DNA of 64,000 bases, from NCBI GenBank assembly GCA_019916065.1, contig CM034236.1, forward strand, positions 14,833,167 through 14,897,166, read 5' to 3'. The notes beneath the pieces were generated by a model, which saw nothing but the letters and a program-made list of their open reading frames with translations, was not told the DNA's origin and searched no databases. The DNA comes from Vitellaria paradoxa (lineage: Eukaryota; Streptophyta; Magnoliopsida; Ericales; Sapotaceae). A program made the position numbers and the translations under genes. Positions 11,749-24,293 of this stretch are shown here, one piece after another; within the stretch, counting starts at the first letter, position 1, and the number at the start of each line of letters is the position of its first letter.

Positions 11749-11812
11749 CCTACTATTAGCGAGGAGCAAAAACTTTCCTCACCTATAATCCATTTTCGAT
11801 CTTGTAGTGATA

Positions 11813-12770
11813 GACTCAGAAGTTATCAGGTTATAGTCTCAACTATAAAGATAAACCAAAAGGGATTGAGAAAGAGTTCCTTAACCACACTCTTCCTGCA
11901 AGACTTTACATTTTTCTCTACACTTTTACATTCCCTGTAATTTTTTACTTTCTTTTCCTTTGTTTCTGCACTTTATAGTAGTTCTTCTTCAACACCTATT
12001 GATAAAGACGTGATCTATACATTCTCATCACCTATATTCATCATCTCTTCGGAACTACAAGTTGATCATTAATGAGGGCTAGAATTTAAGTACTTATTGT
12101 CTTATTTATTTAAATTACTTCTCTTTGTTGTGTTCTATATTTTGTTTGTCTGTTTTGCCATATATTTTGTTTATTCAAAGTCTTAAGAAGGCAAAATCTC
12201 ACTTCCATACTCACATGATCCTGCACTTAATTTCTCTCAGCTTTTGAATCTTTGGATTCTAGCACAGCCTTGCACATATGCACCCTAAATCAAAAAATTA
12301 TAAAAGAACGTGAATTATTTTTAGCACAAATAGCTTAATATATTAAAGTTTTTATTGGAATGATAAAACTCTATTATTTAATGACATCATGCCATTTCAA
12401 TCATCTTCCCATTATTTAATGATAGAACTCTATTATTTCCCAAACTAAGCCTTAGGCCCATTTAAATTATTATTGTAATTTAATTCTTATATTAAGGTTT
12501 TAATAGGAGCGTCAATTAGAATATTATCTAATGACATCATTCCATTTCAACCATCGTTCCATGTTACTAGTTAATTCCTACATACATCATCCAATATAAG
12601 TTCTATAGAAATTAGATTTGTTGTGTTTTGAGATACAATTTAAAAAAAAAAAAAAAGAATTTACAAGACATCCTAGGTCAGAAGATTAACATTTATTTGA
12701 TTCATAACATGAGTTTAAAAAAATATTATCTAACTAAGTCATAACAAAGTTTTCATTTTATTTAATTCTA
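11813..12770. other. intergenic, with a short direct duplication
   Basis: No coding region. A block of about 65 bp containing CTATTATTTAATGACATCAT and CCATTTCAA recurs in diverged form (12365-12410 and 12508-12560). The rest is AT-rich with an A-run at 12641-12655. Confidence 0.4.
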
Positions 12771-13080
12771 TGGTGGCATTTTGTTTGTTTTTTTATTTTC
12801 TATTTTATGTTTTAAAAATCCCAAAACAAAGAAGCAGAAAATACTTTATTTTTCTTATTTGAGACTTTCCTTGTTTTTGGTTGAAAACACTCAATAAAAC
12901 TTTTTGCCATTTTCCATTTTATGTGTAAATTCATTTTCTGTTTTCTAAAATAATTTTTGAAAATATAAGTAATCAAATACGTTTTAAACTGTTTTCCTTA
13001 TTTTCAAAAGCGCAAAATGGCAAGTAAGCTCAAAATAGAAAATAGAAAACAAAAATAGAAAAAAAATCAAATACCACCAA
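12771..13080. mobile_element. MITE with about 40-bp imperfect inverted repeats
   Basis: The left end TGGTGGCATTTTGTTTG and the reverse complement of the right end TGGTGGTATTTGATTTT are inverted, followed on both sides by T-rich TATTTTCTATTTT. The length is about 310 bp, with no coding capacity. A clear target duplication is not preserved. Confidence 0.52.
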
Positions 13081-13612
13081 AAATTTTGGTTTTCCCCCAA
13101 TTTTCTTTCTAATTAATTAGAATTGACTTTATAGTTATGAAAAAATTAGTGAAATATCATTTATATTACAAGTGCTAAGAATTCTTTTAGGTAATAACCA
13201 CTTTTTATGTTCTAAAATAGAAAAAGCTAGAATGAAAACCTTTTTTTTTTTTTCCAGTACTCTGCCTTCTAAAAAAAAAGTTACTTCAATTTTTTATGGA
13301 AGATTTGAACAATCAAAACTCACATGTTATGAAAATTTCAATTTTTTAGTATTCGTTCCTCGCTAAAGGACAAATTGTACCGTGGTTCTTATATTGTTGT
13401 TTTCAATAACTAATATTAATTTTATTATTACTATTTAGTTGTTTTCATTTTTTAATAATAGAAAAGAAAGAATATGTATACAACCAAAGAGAGTACTTTG
13501 AAAGTGTAGTGACTTAAGTATTTTATATTTTTTATTTTCTATTTTGATGGTTATAAATTTAGATTTTTAGATCTATTTGAGATTTAATTTAATTTTGTTA
13601 ATTTGGGCTTTG
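13081..13612. other. intergenic AT-rich DNA
   Basis: No gene, repeat end or conserved motif recognised. A 64-codon open frame (13172-13366) is low-complexity and unconvincing. Confidence 0.4.
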
Positions 13613-13617
13613 GGGTT

Positions 13618-15462
13618 TGCCACTCTCCCCCAAATTTACGACTCAGGGATGTGAGGACTAAACCTCAAAACTACCACAAATATATATGCAATAAACACTA
13701 TTAGAGCGGAAATAAAATGTTGTATTCACCATTAGAATACTCCAAAGGTCAAACAAATGCTACAAAAGGGCTACAAAATCATATGCTTCAAACTGGGTCT
13801 AAACCCAAATATCCAAAACAATACATAAAATAAATAATAAACAGCTATTGTCGAACTAGTCTATCTCACGAATCTATCACGAGCATCTACCCCTGCATGA
13901 TCAACTATAGGGAGTGAGCACTAAACCACATGTGCTCAAAAATAACATATAAGAATAAGTTTCCTATCATGCAAGGCAAACAACAACACTTAATCAAACT
14001 TTAAATTAAGTAAAACACTTTTATTAATCTCACATTTATATCACAATATCCACATTTATCATAATGTTCAAAATTAAACATTTACTTAGCTATGATCCCA
14101 TAGTCTCATGCTAAAATCACATTCATCATCTCAATCACATGCATATATACATCTTAATATGATACTATAGGTCAAGTATTTTGCAAGTTAAGTCTATGGC
14201 CATAGAACTAAATCCAAGTAATCCGCAAGTCTAAGCCGTGGGGTACAACTAGTCTCGCAATCCTAGATGTACTCATCAAATCCCCAGATCTAAGTTGTGG
14301 GGTACAATTGATCCCCCAATCCTAAATGTACTCACGACCCTAGTCTCGTAGTCCTTGTCCATCTTATCTTGCCCTAGTGGGTAAACTGGTTCCATAGTCC
14401 CGATACTAATATACGCTAATGTAAGCCGTATAAACACTTTGTAGGCTTCTAACATACTAGTTATGCTATAGAATCCTACGCAAGTTTTAGTGTTTTCGAC
14501 CCTTGAGCTCTAGAACCCACTCTGTCAGTACCCTCTATGACCCAAATATCAAAAATCAACCCAACCATAATCCTTTAACAATAGCACATGATACAAAGAA
14601 TTCATCCTAAGTTAAGTTCTTATGTTCATCCTTTAAATTTATAAGTCTTATGAAATAATAACCTTTCGGCCTAAGTTTCCCGTTGCTCATTGCATGCATG
14701 TGTTTAACATATTAATCAAGCTCAACAAGAATTCTTATAAATAAAAAAAAAATTACTCAAATTTTCCATTTTATGAAAATTCGCTTAAAGGTAGTTCGAT
14801 CATTCCCGAGGCAGTTTGAGCACCCAACCTACTGGAAAAGCCACTTGAAGGTGGTTAGCACCTAGACTAACAAAATAAATTCTTTTAATTTTTAAAAATT
14901 TTTGTTTTATATAAGAAAAAGTATTTTCAATTTCAAAATGTTTCTCCTATCAAAATGAATATGAAATCATATATACTTCATCTACAAAGTCGAAATATGA
15001 ATTTTCTAACAAAACATGGATTTATATGAAAAAGATAATAGCCAAAACATAAGCATAAATCATATAAACTATAATAGCATGCTTCACCTGTAAGTTCAAA
15101 ATATAGATTTAAAACCCTTCAAGCATTTCCTTGTAACATTCAACATTAAATTTCAGAAACTCTATAGCCTATTCAAATTATCATAACTCAAATACAAACT
15201 CGTGAACATATCCAACTAAGTATGCTTTTACAAACATAATAAGAAAAATAAACCTATATGCTAACCCCACCTACCTTACTAAACATGTAGGCGATCGGTG
15301 TGTAAAAGCGTATCTACCAACTCAAGCTGGTTTTCTCTCAACAAATTCAGTGACCTTACTCCGACCTAAATACGGATTTGAAATGAATACGCTTCTAGAA
15401 ATCGCAAGAGGATCCCCTCTTCTTTTTCCTTACTCAACCTTGCAAGGATGGCTCGAAGGCTC

Positions 15463-15495
<33 letters not shown>

Positions 15496-15898
15496 AGATT
15501 AGATGTTGGAAAAACCTAGAGACTCTAACAAGGAGTGTGTAAATGCACTAAATAATTATTCACACTCACCCAAGCAGGTACACGTATCCCTCATAATTTC
15601 CTCATCAAAGCTCGCTCCAAGCTTCCTATGAAAGCCATGTTTTGAATACCATCTGTCAACTTTTGGCCTTCCCAACACTACATTAACTCCTTGTCACTCA
15701 CTCAGCCAATAAGAATGCACCTCTCCTCCCACACACCCTGCTAATATATATATACACATTAGCATCATATAATATATATGCACATGCAACTGATTAAATA
15801 AACATGTCACATATAAAATAAATTAAAAATAAAATTTAAAATCATAAAAATCTAAATAAAATAAATTAAAAATATATTTTAAATTTTGGGTTCTTACA
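13618..15898 (+). mobile_element. solo LTR, probably Ty3/gypsy, 2281 bp
   Basis: Begins TGCCACTCTCCCCCAAATTT and ends TTTAAATTTTGGGTTCTTACA. It is flanked by the 5-bp duplication GGGTT (13613-13617 and 15899-15903). The ends resemble those of the 9730 LTR (C-rich start, TTTTGGGTT(A/C)T(C/T)ACA end), suggesting related families, but the interiors differ. It contains a (CT)n microsatellite (15462-15496) and the paired words AATCCTAGATGTACTCA / AATCCTAAATGTACTCA near 14261-14335. No gag or pol is present. Confidence 0.84.
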
Positions 15899-15968
15899 GG
15901 GTTAATTGGTAAAACTAATATTTAATAATATCTATGTTATATGTATATATATGCCTATATTTATTTAT

Positions 15969-16328
15969 CAGTAGGGGTGGACCCAAAAATTTTATTAAGT
16001 GGAGGTAAAATTAAACAAAAATAAACATTATAAATTTTTTAAATAATAATCAAAAGAAGACAAAAATAAAAGTTATATATTTTTAAAACATTGTATTTTT
16101 ATAAGTGACCTTTACGAGTTCTCATCTCTTGAAAATTTGTGAAAAAAGTAATAAAAAATACAAATAACTTTTTAATTGATTTGATAATATAAGAAAAACT
16201 ATCTCAAACATATTTAAAGAAATAACTTATGAATTCAGTGGATGCATTTTATATATTATATAATAAAATAATAAAAATTAATATACCGAGTAAATGCTCC
16301 TTCTCGTCCCTCTTAAAATCTGCCAATG
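15969..16328. mobile_element. decayed hAT-type MITE (Tip100-like ends)
   Basis: The left end is CAGTAGGGGTGGACCCAAAA. The reverse complement of the right end is CATTGGCAGATTTTAAGAGG. Plant Tip100-group elements carry ends close to CAGTGGCGGAxCCA, which both ends resemble. No exact 8-bp duplication survives. Non-coding. Confidence 0.42.
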
Positions 16329-16337
16329 TATGTCAGA

Positions 16338-16376
16338 GCGTGTTTGTGTGTGTATGTGTGTATTGTGTGTTGTGTG
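16338..16376 (+). repeat. (GT)n microsatellite
   Basis: Imperfect GTGTGTTTGTGTGTGTATG run with no other content, lying just outside the left LINE target duplication. Confidence 0.85.
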
Positions 16377-16479
16377 ATGATCAGCATTCCATGTGATTTT
16401 TATTTTTATTTTTTTGGGTAAGTAAGATAATTTGGATTAATTGGAGAAAATGTACAAGTATCTAAAGGACATACCCTCG

Positions 16480-19400
16480 ATATACAAAAGAATAGCACTA
16501 ACTACTATTTACTTTAATACAAATTAGAAATCCCCCATTTTGAACATAAAGTAATATTCTCAAGGATAAAATTGACATTCCTAAATTGAATGGTTCTTAT
16601 CCGAACTTCTAGCTTGATGAGTTGGGCAATGCTACTGATAGGAGTTGAGATGCCTTTGAAGACTCTTGTATTCCTTTCAATCCATATATGTAAATAGTAG
16701 TTGTCCAAACAAGTTTATATATTGAATTTGCAGAGTCTCTTGTCTAGTTCTGTTTTCGTCTTGGGATGTAACATAAATGACACAAAGTCATCCATAATTC
16801 ATCAGAAAAAGGGCACACAAAGAATTGATGATCAAAAATTTTCATTGCCCTAGTTACACAAAACACAATAAGGATTATTAGTTAGCCCACAATTTGCAAT
16901 GTAGCTGAAGGTGTTTAATCTTCCATGAATGGCAAGCCATGCAATGAAGCTAGGTCGTGAGATGTGTTTAGGCAACCATAACAGTTTGTGCCAATGGACA
17001 AGTGATTAAGGTTGTTTGATAGCAGCCAAGGAGGAAGCCGATGTATAAATACTATTACTAGATGTTGTCCAAATGAATTTATCTGGTTGGGAGCTATTCG
17101 GAAAGTACGGTGGATTGTTTGAAACAATTTCAGCTATCTCACAAGTAGTTGGGATTAGCTAAGACCATGTACCATTTGCAATGATAGCAAAGACTTTAGC
17201 ATTACTGGGAATGCCTGAATCACAAATAACTCTTTGCCCAAATCTGTGGGTGGGTGGCCCCAGGGGGTGCCACTTGCTATACCATAGAGACACACTACTT
17301 CCATTACTAATTTTGTACCTAAAAATCTTGATGGCAATCTCCCAGAGTTTGAGAAGTTTTCTCCAAGTCCAGGAGCAATTAGAAGGAATCTTTACTTGCC
17401 AAAAGTCCCTACTTCTAACAAATGTTTGTTACACCATGAGGTCCAAAGAAGGCTTTCATTGAGCATAAATTCCATACATGCTTGAACATAGCTACCTTGC
17501 TCCATTCATCCAACTTCCTAATGCCCAACCCTCTTTCTGATTTTGGTTTGCAAACATCATCCCAAGAAATTTTGCTACCATAAGCTTTCAATTCAGCTCC
17601 TGACCATATAAATCTTCTGATCATTTGTTCTAGTGCATTACATACTCTCTTTGGTAAGATAAAGTGCTGGGACCAATAAATTTGTATACTAAAAAGTACA
17701 ACTTTGATCAGTTGCAATTTGCCACGTAGATCAAAGATTTATTGGCCCAACTTCTTACTCTTTTGAGCATTTTCTCCATGAGTTCAGTGCATTCATTATA
17801 GCTAAGCTTTTTGGAGATCAAAGGGACTCCCAAGTACTTTACCGATAGATTACCTAATTGGAAGCCAAGGATGGAACATAATAACTGCTTTCTCTCTTCC
17901 GGCACACCTGCTCTATATTATTTTACTCTTGGCCTTATTGGGAAGAAGACCAAATTACTTATGAAAAAGTCTAGAGAAAAATTCTATAACAAGAATAAAT
18001 AAATAGGGGAGAGATGGGGTCACCTTATCTCAGCCCTTTTGCACCTTTGAAGAATCCTTCCAAAGCTCCATTAATGAAAATGGATAAACTTGGAGAGGTT
18101 ATACAAGATTCAATCCACTTCCTAAATTTGATGGACAGTTGCAATGCATTTAGAATTTCTAGTACAAGCTCCCAACTAACTGAGTCAAATGCTTCAACAA
18201 TATCAATCTTTAAGTGCACTTCTTGGGGATGTTCCAGCCTTGTGATAATTCCTTACCAACTCTTGCATAAGTAAAACTTAATCTGATATGGACTTCCTTT
18301 GATGAATGATGTCTATGAAGGGCTAATAATCATAGGAAATATGCTCTTCAGCTTGTTAGCTATAATTTTGGAAATGCATTTATAGATTATGGAACAGCAT
18401 GAGATAAGCCTATAGTCTAACATAGTGCTAGGATTTGGGATCTTCGGAACAAGGACTATTGTAGTTTCATTGACTTCTAGGAGCTTTTCAGATTGGAAGA
18501 AAGATTGAATAGCAAGAGTGAAATCTAAACCAGTTATGTCCCAGGTTTCCTTGAAGAAATGAGCCGTGTATCTGTCCAGGCCGGGAGCTTTATGGTCCAG
18601 GCCGGGAGCTTTATGGCTGGGCAAGGAGAAGACTGTGGACTTGATTTCATCAGGAGAGACTTCTTTAACAAGATCATCAAGAAGCTCAGAGGGAATGGGA
18701 GTTTTCATGATGTCGTTGACTAAAAAGAATCCATCAGGTGGATGAGTTGTAGGAGTGCCTAGGAGCTCTTTAAAATGCTGCACAATGGTTAATTTAACAT
18801 CTTCATAGGCCTCATGCCTAATTCCTTGCTTATCATGAATAGAAAGTATTTTGTTTGTTGATCTGTGGGCTTTAACTTTCTTGTGAAAATAGGAAGTGTT
18901 TTGATCCCCTAATTTGATAATATTATCTCCAATCTTCTGCTTATAAAAGGCTTCTTCTGCTAAAATTAAGTGATTGTAAGCTTCAAGTGCACTTTTCTCT
19001 TCATGAATAATAGAGCCATTAGTAGGGGTTTGAAGGAGTTTGACTTGTATGCTTTCCAGGTATTGTTTGGCTTCTAGAGTCATTTTTGAGATATCTCTAT
19101 GATTCTTTGCATTAAAGGCTTTCAGTATAGCTTTGAGAACTTTGAGTTTGGCACAAAGTTTGAACCTAGGAGTGCCCTTTATCTCAATGGCCCAGGAGTT
19201 AGAATCAATATCTTTGAACTTGTTGTGACTTGTCCAGAGATTGAAGAATTTGAAAGGCTTCCTACATGTGGGTGCTTAAGGCCTTATGTTAACTAAAGCA
19301 AGGCAGTGTCAGATATACAAGGGGATAAAAATATGGCCTCAGATTCCATTTATTTATCCAGCCGCACTTCATTTACTAGAACTCTGTCCAGTTTGATGAA

Positions 19401-19992
19401 TATAGCTTAATTGCCTTCTTGCTTATTCCACCAAGTGAAAAAATAGCCTGAGTACTTAAAATCAGTAACCTTAACGCTTTTAAAGTAGTTCCTGAAATCC
19501 TGGGAGGCTTGTTTATCAATTCAAGCTCCTCCACTTCTTTTAGAGTCTTCTTTGACTATATTAAAGTCCCCAAGAATGATCCAAGGATAACTATCAGTTG
19601 TGCTCACTTGATTGCAATGAAGAAATTGCCATAAACTTCCTCTAGAGTTCCTGTCGTTAGCAGCATATACAAAAGTCACAAAGAAAGAGATTGAAAGAGC
19701 TTTGTGTTTTACCTTGCAGATGACAGCTTGATTATTGTAACCTTCCACCAAGATGTCTATAGCTGAGGGATCTCACAAAAGAATTATCCTAGCAGGATTA
19801 GTGTCATTACAGTTGCCAAAAAAAATCATAATTAGATCTGATAGCTTTGCACACTTTCTGTAGATTAAACTTTCTCACTTTAGTTTTCAAAAGATAAAAC
19901 AGACTGAGAGCATGACACTTGGGAAATTGCCTAGCTTCATAATGTTTAATGGAGCTATTAGAGCCCCTAATATTCCAAGCAGCAAAATTCAT
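16480..19992 (-). pseudogene. LINE ORF2 (endonuclease, reverse transcriptase, zf-RVT), broken
   Basis: A likely start is the ATG at 19992, just before AAWNIRG, the first endonuclease motif; ETKVR appears as LKTKVR. Further endonuclease motifs follow: VTFVYAAND and ILGDFNIV (about 19520-19750). RT motifs include HKAPGLD, ISCCSIIYKCISKIIANKLK, LKIDIVEAFDSVSW, SIFINGALEGFF and KYLGVPLISKKL. The C-terminal zf-RVT region has FIAWLAIHGRLNT. The enzyme nicks target DNA and copies the LINE RNA in place. Many stops and shifts disrupt it. The YxDD box is not intact, since that region (about 17900-18000) is badly degraded. A 21-bp in-frame tandem duplication repeats HKAPGLD at 18590-18631. Confidence 0.88.
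18590..18631 (-). repeat. 21-bp in-frame tandem duplication in the LINE RT
   Basis: The plus-strand word GTCCAGGCCGGGAGCTTTAT appears twice back to back, giving HKAPGLD twice in the conserved 'HKAPGxDG' region of the reverse transcriptase. Both copies are identical, so the duplication is recent compared with the other damage. Confidence 0.92.
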
Positions 19993-20449
19993 GAGGAATG
20001 AAGGGAGAGTGATTGATGCCTTGCAGCTTTTCTTTGATTGAGCTTTCTTCTTTGAGTTCTTATCTTGCCTCTTGAGGTTAAAAGAGTTTGTAGGAGAACA
20101 ACATAATTGCAGCATTTGTTCGTTTGGCCGAACAATAACTATTGGTTGTGGGCCAGTAAGAAGGTCATCTGAATGCTTTGGAGCAATATCAGAATGTTCC
20201 TCGGTTGTATTATGACACTTAAATGATTCTCCAACGCCTACAACAGCATTTAGAGTCTTTGTGTCAACATCTAGTTATTCCTGATCAACTCATTGTCATG
20301 CTCAATGGCTGTGCACACAGAAGTCTTCTCATTCCAATCTGCAACATCCCCTTCTTTCAATAAGTTGTCTAGATGGTGATCGGGATCCTAAGCTAATACC
20401 TCCAAACCATTATTAAGTTTGAATCTGTATTGAAGAATTCTAGATTTCT

Positions 20450-22010
20450 TTTTCACTTCTGACTTCCCCCTCATTTGTCTGAGCAACTTCCTCAGTGAAA
20501 TTCTCTACTTGCTTTATTGCCTGATTGTTACCATTTATGCTCTCCTCTTGTGGCTAGTTAGGTTTTGGTCTCCATTCCCTTTTAACAGATTTGATGCATG
20601 AGTTGTTTCTATGTCCAAATGCATTGCAATGATCACAAACCCAGGAAGCCATTCTTACTCCACAGGTTGTTCATGTATGCTACCATCCGGATTAGTAATT
20701 GAGATGTTTTGGGATAGAGCCTTGCCAACAGTAACTTCAATACATATTCTAACAAAGGATAATTTTTGCTCTTCAGCTGTCATCTTACGGTGAGTAAAGG
20801 CTCACCTATTGTGCTGCAGATTTTACTTAATGAAGTGGCAGACCACAAATGAAGTTTCAAATAAGGTAGCCTTATCCATGTAGGAATTTCAGTTACAACG
20901 TCTCTGTCATATGAGCAATCTGGTGTCCATGGCTTTAGAATTAAGGGCTTATTATAAAATGTCTATAGGCCCATATCTAAGGCTTTTTGCTTCATTTCAC
21001 CATCATAGAACTTGAAAATAAATAAGCCTGGCTTAAGTATAAAGAGATCAATGCTTCCGAGGATTTTCCATTTAGTTTTCACGAATCTTTTCATAATTTT
21101 GTATGGTGGCTTAATACCTAGAACATATCCAATCAATGAATTGCTACATCTTCCCAACTCATTAGCAACTTCATCTTGTGAGAAAGAGACTGGGGCCCAT
21201 GTCAGGATTAGGAGGGTAGCAAGACAAAGACAGCCCATTTTCCTTAAGCCTATTAGCTTTGAATAGTTGGGCCCAAGGTGCTTTAGGATAATCTGGGTTA
21301 TCAGCTTTATGGCTATTCAAAAGATGGGTTGGGTTTAATTGACTTGGCCCAGGTAGAGGGGAAAGCCCGCAGCATTATGGACATTGCTGTGGATAGGAGA
21401 ACTGGGCGCTAAGTGCTCAAAATTGAAATCCTTGGGCAGGATAGTTAGCTGAGTGGTGCAGCGGCCAAATCTTCTCCCCCACATGTTACATTCTCATTGG
21501 AAGGAGAGCTATGATCCTGTGTTGAAGGAGCAGAACTCTTACCGTGCACCCTCGTTAATGGTTGCTGAGAATAATGATCTTCTTAGGACTCCATCCACCC
21601 AAATTCCAATGCTATCTGAAATCACGGGCTTTGACATTGAAGCATAGATATTCTTACCATTGTACTGGTCATTAATGCTGGAGCATTTAGTGGCAGACAA
21701 GCACTCATTTGTTAAGAAATTGCAATGACTTTCCTTCTTTGTATTTGTCTCCTCCCCTTGTTTGTCTCTGCTGTGGGGGATAGCCATGTGCATCTTCTTG
21801 TCTCGCTTGGCAGGACTTGAAAGGCACAGATTTTTCTTTTGAGCAACTAGAGTTGAAGAATGAACTTGATTATCATTGCATTCTTCGGCGAATTGAAGTT
21901 CTTTCCTTAGCTCATCTATAGTTTTCAGAGGTTTCAGCACCTTCTTAGTCAGGGACGAAGGAAGAGATTTGCAAGCAAATCTCTTTGAAGTAGGCTAAAA
22001 AACATTATGA
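20450..22010 (-). pseudogene. LINE ORF1 (DUF4283 plus zinc knuckle), broken
   Basis: Translation from the 22.0-kb side shows a Lys-rich N-terminal region (about 21940-21540), then a DUF4283-like block: NSLIGYVLGIKPPYKIMKRF, a TKWKILGSIDLF strand and LFIFKFYDGEMKQKALDMG. After a stop it continues in another frame to VICDHCNAFGHRNNSC (about 20600), a CX2CX4HX4C zinc knuckle. ORF1 proteins of plant L1s bind the element RNA as part of the retrotransposition particle. Several in-frame stops are visible, for example after ALDMGL at 20963. Confidence 0.75.
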
Positions 22011-22241
22011 ACAGAAAGAGAGAGGGACAGACGGTGTAACAATAGATAAACTTCCAAGAAGGGATTTATACTTTGCTATGCCATCTTTAAGGTTAAAGGC
22101 ATATGTCTCGGTAGAAGGTTGGGATGGAAGGTAAACGGAAAGCCGTGGAAGTGTAAGTTTAGCGAGATTTACGAATTGATCAGCTATGGATTCCTAGAGA
22201 GAGAGAGAAAGAAGAGAGAGAAGCTCTCACCATTGCTTCTT

Positions 22242-22746
22242 ATGGTGTGTTTGAAGTGATAAAAAGTTAGATAAAATATAATTTGAGAAAAATTTTTTTG
22301 ATTTGGTGCACACACCTCAAACCATATTTTTTAGATATTAATAGTAGGATTCCCGTTCCAATAGATTGAATTTCCATTTGAACGGATTCAAATTTTTATA
22401 TCAGACGTGGCCTCTTTGCAGATCAAATGGGATTCGAAACGGTTTCTACAATCCGTTTGAATGGAAATTAGTTGTATGAATCCATTAAAATAGTTTTTGC
22501 AATCCGTTGAAATGATTTCTACAACCTCAGAAAAAATAGTCACAATAGGTGTCATTCGGTAATTTGAAAATTCGTGATGAGAATGGTAAAAAAATTTTTG
22601 TTATTTAATTAACCGAAATTTTGTTATCGACTTTTTTTAAAAAATATTAAATTTTTTTCAAATTTCGATAAGATAAAAAAATGTAAAAATATAATAGAAA
22701 TTTTTAAAAATTTTTACTAAAATTTAATGTATCAAATACACTTTTA
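22242..22746. mobile_element. MITE inside the LINE 5' region
   Basis: The left end GTGTGTTTGAAGTGATAAAA and the reverse complement of the right end AAGTGTATTTGATACATTAA form imperfect inverted repeats. The interior has paired words such as AACGGATTCAAA and AATCCGTTTGAATGG, related to the minisatellite MITE at 24294. It lies between LINE sequence and the LINE's right-hand duplication, so it inserted into the LINE. Confidence 0.6.
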
Positions 22747-22920
22747 GCATTATTGGAGTAGTTCAGTTTTTATTCCATGTGATTTTTCTTCTCTCTCATG
22801 AGGGTGTCTCCCTTGTCAGCCAAATTTCTTCACCTACCATCGTTACCTCCGTTAGTTCACAGTTCCTTGGCTTTTGGTTGCGGGAGAGGTGGCTGGGGAT
22901 TAATTCAAAGGATACATTTA

Positions 22921-23309
22921 GGGCCGTTTGATAGTCGGATGAAGTAGGGGGATAGGGCAAGGCATCTGTGAGCCTACTTAATGTTGTGTTTGTTTTATTT
23001 TTTTTAATTGAGGGACACGAGGGTTTGCAGGATGAGTAATCGGTATTTCGCCGGATGAGAAATACCCATGGGAGGTGGGATTATTTATTCCCATGGCCGG
23101 ATTTGTTTCCTCTAAGATATAAAAGTTTAAAATTATTTTTATTACATCACATAACAAATCATATATTTTATCTTACTTTATATCTCACTAACCAAACATT
23201 AAAAAAATAATCCCACATAAAAAATTAATCCCATCTTTTATTTAATTTATATATTATTCCATGGTATTACTTATCCTCCATCATCCAATCCCCTCAAACA
23301 AACATAGTC
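22921..23309. mobile_element. Tourist-like (PIF/Harbinger) MITE, 389 bp
   Basis: Flanked by TTA on both sides (22918-22920 and 23310-23312), the usual PIF/Harbinger duplication. The left end is GGGCCGTTTGATAGTCGGAT. The reverse complement of the right end is GACTATGTTTGTTTGAGGGG, followed by GATTGGATGATGG. It is non-coding. The ends match only partly, so the class rests mainly on the TTA duplication and the length. Confidence 0.6.
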
Positions 23310-23324
23310 TTAGAATTATTGAAA

Positions 23325-23465
23325 GTGAGATAAAATGAAATAAAATAAGAATAGTTATAAGTTTATAATTTATACGATAAGAAAAAAAATAATTAATTTT
23401 TTAAAATTTTAACATTTTTTATTATTTTTTAAAATTTTTTTATCGCTTCAAACGTAACCTTTACA
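23325..23465. repeat. partial MITE of the TGCGTTTGGAGTGA family
   Basis: Contains GTGAGATAAAATGA, a TTATAATTTATACGATAAG core and ATCGCTTCAAACGT at the right, matching the interior and right end of copies at 25935 and 33068. The left end is missing or degraded. Confidence 0.5.
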
Positions 23466-24290
23466 TTCTTGCTCCAAAGGGGAGCATAACAGCTGCATGC
23501 AATGTTATCTTATTTCAATCATGGAGTTTTAGCGTGATCGCTCAAAGATTAAGAATAGTTTATTTAAAAAATAAAAATATAATAATAAAATAAGCAAAAA
23601 TCTGAGTGAGAGGAAGAAAAGGCGGCAAAATGACTAAAATGAGGCCCACGTACGATGGGTTAAAAATGGCATGTAGCCAAATCTATTATTTGGCATACAA
23701 CTGTAAAGCACCTAATCATTTCCGCGTGGGGTAGCCATTAACAATGCATATATGTATTTGGTTAACTAAAAATATAAGAATTCGACGTAAAAGTGATATA
23801 TGACGAAATTTAATTAAAAAAAAATAATAATAAAAATTAATAAATTTTAATTAGTTTAATTCATCAAACACCTCATAATAAATATGTGGTAAATATTTAG
23901 TCAATGACAGTTCATAATTGTAATTTTTGTGTTTTTCTTTATTTTATCTAATATTTAATTTTTTAAATTTTTTTTTTTTAGGTATTCTTTATGGTGGTAA
24001 ATATGTAATATTTGAATTTTTACAATTATCTTACCAAAGAATTGTTCCTTGCTTTTAATTTATACATGGTGGTTGGTGGGCAAAAAGAGTGCTGCATTCG
24101 TTTGCTCAAATTACATGAATGGTATTATGATAGAATTTAATCAACTTAATTCTTTCATTCTATTTTGGAAAAAAAAATATTAAGATGTACCAAATTTATG
24201 GAGCTTACTTTTCAGTGACTTCTTAAATCCTCAAATTTTTCATTGTAAATTATGTCGTATTTATATAAGTTATACTATTACAAATGTGAA
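23466..24290. other. intergenic AT-rich DNA
   Basis: No gene or structured repeat supported. Homopolymer T runs occur near 23970-23980. Confidence 0.4.
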
Positions 24291-24293
24291 GGG

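Larger units (their letters stand above)
9041..11809 (-). mobile_element. CACTA (En/Spm-type) element remnant, split by a solo LTR
   Basis: The right end, read on the minus strand from 11809, starts CACTACAAGATCGAAAA, the CACTA-superfamily terminus. It is followed by GGTGAGGAAAG and CTCCTCGCTAATAGTAG. The left side is a long array of related subterminal units (9041-9729). Together the two parts amount to only about 0.75 kb of CACTA sequence, because 9730-11748 is a later LTR insertion. No transposase is present. The left CACTA terminus is not visible; it may be lost where the neighbouring inverted-repeat element ends. Confidence 0.68.
16402..22771 (-). mobile_element. near full-length L1-type LINE with perfect 16-bp target duplications
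   Basis: The 16-bp word ATTCCATGTGATTTTT occurs at 16386-16401 and at 22772-22787 and brackets the element exactly. On the minus strand the element runs from 22771 to an A-rich tail at 16402-16415. It encodes an ORF1 protein with DUF4283 and zinc-knuckle features, then an ORF2 with endonuclease, reverse transcriptase and zf-RVT regions in the standard plant L1 order. All frames are interrupted by stops and frameshifts, so it is dead. The LINE is about 5.9 kb after removing a 505-bp MITE near its 5' end. Confidence 0.93.

Noticed and set aside
17181..17462. 93-codon plus-strand open frame
   Set aside because: Antisense of LINE ORF2.
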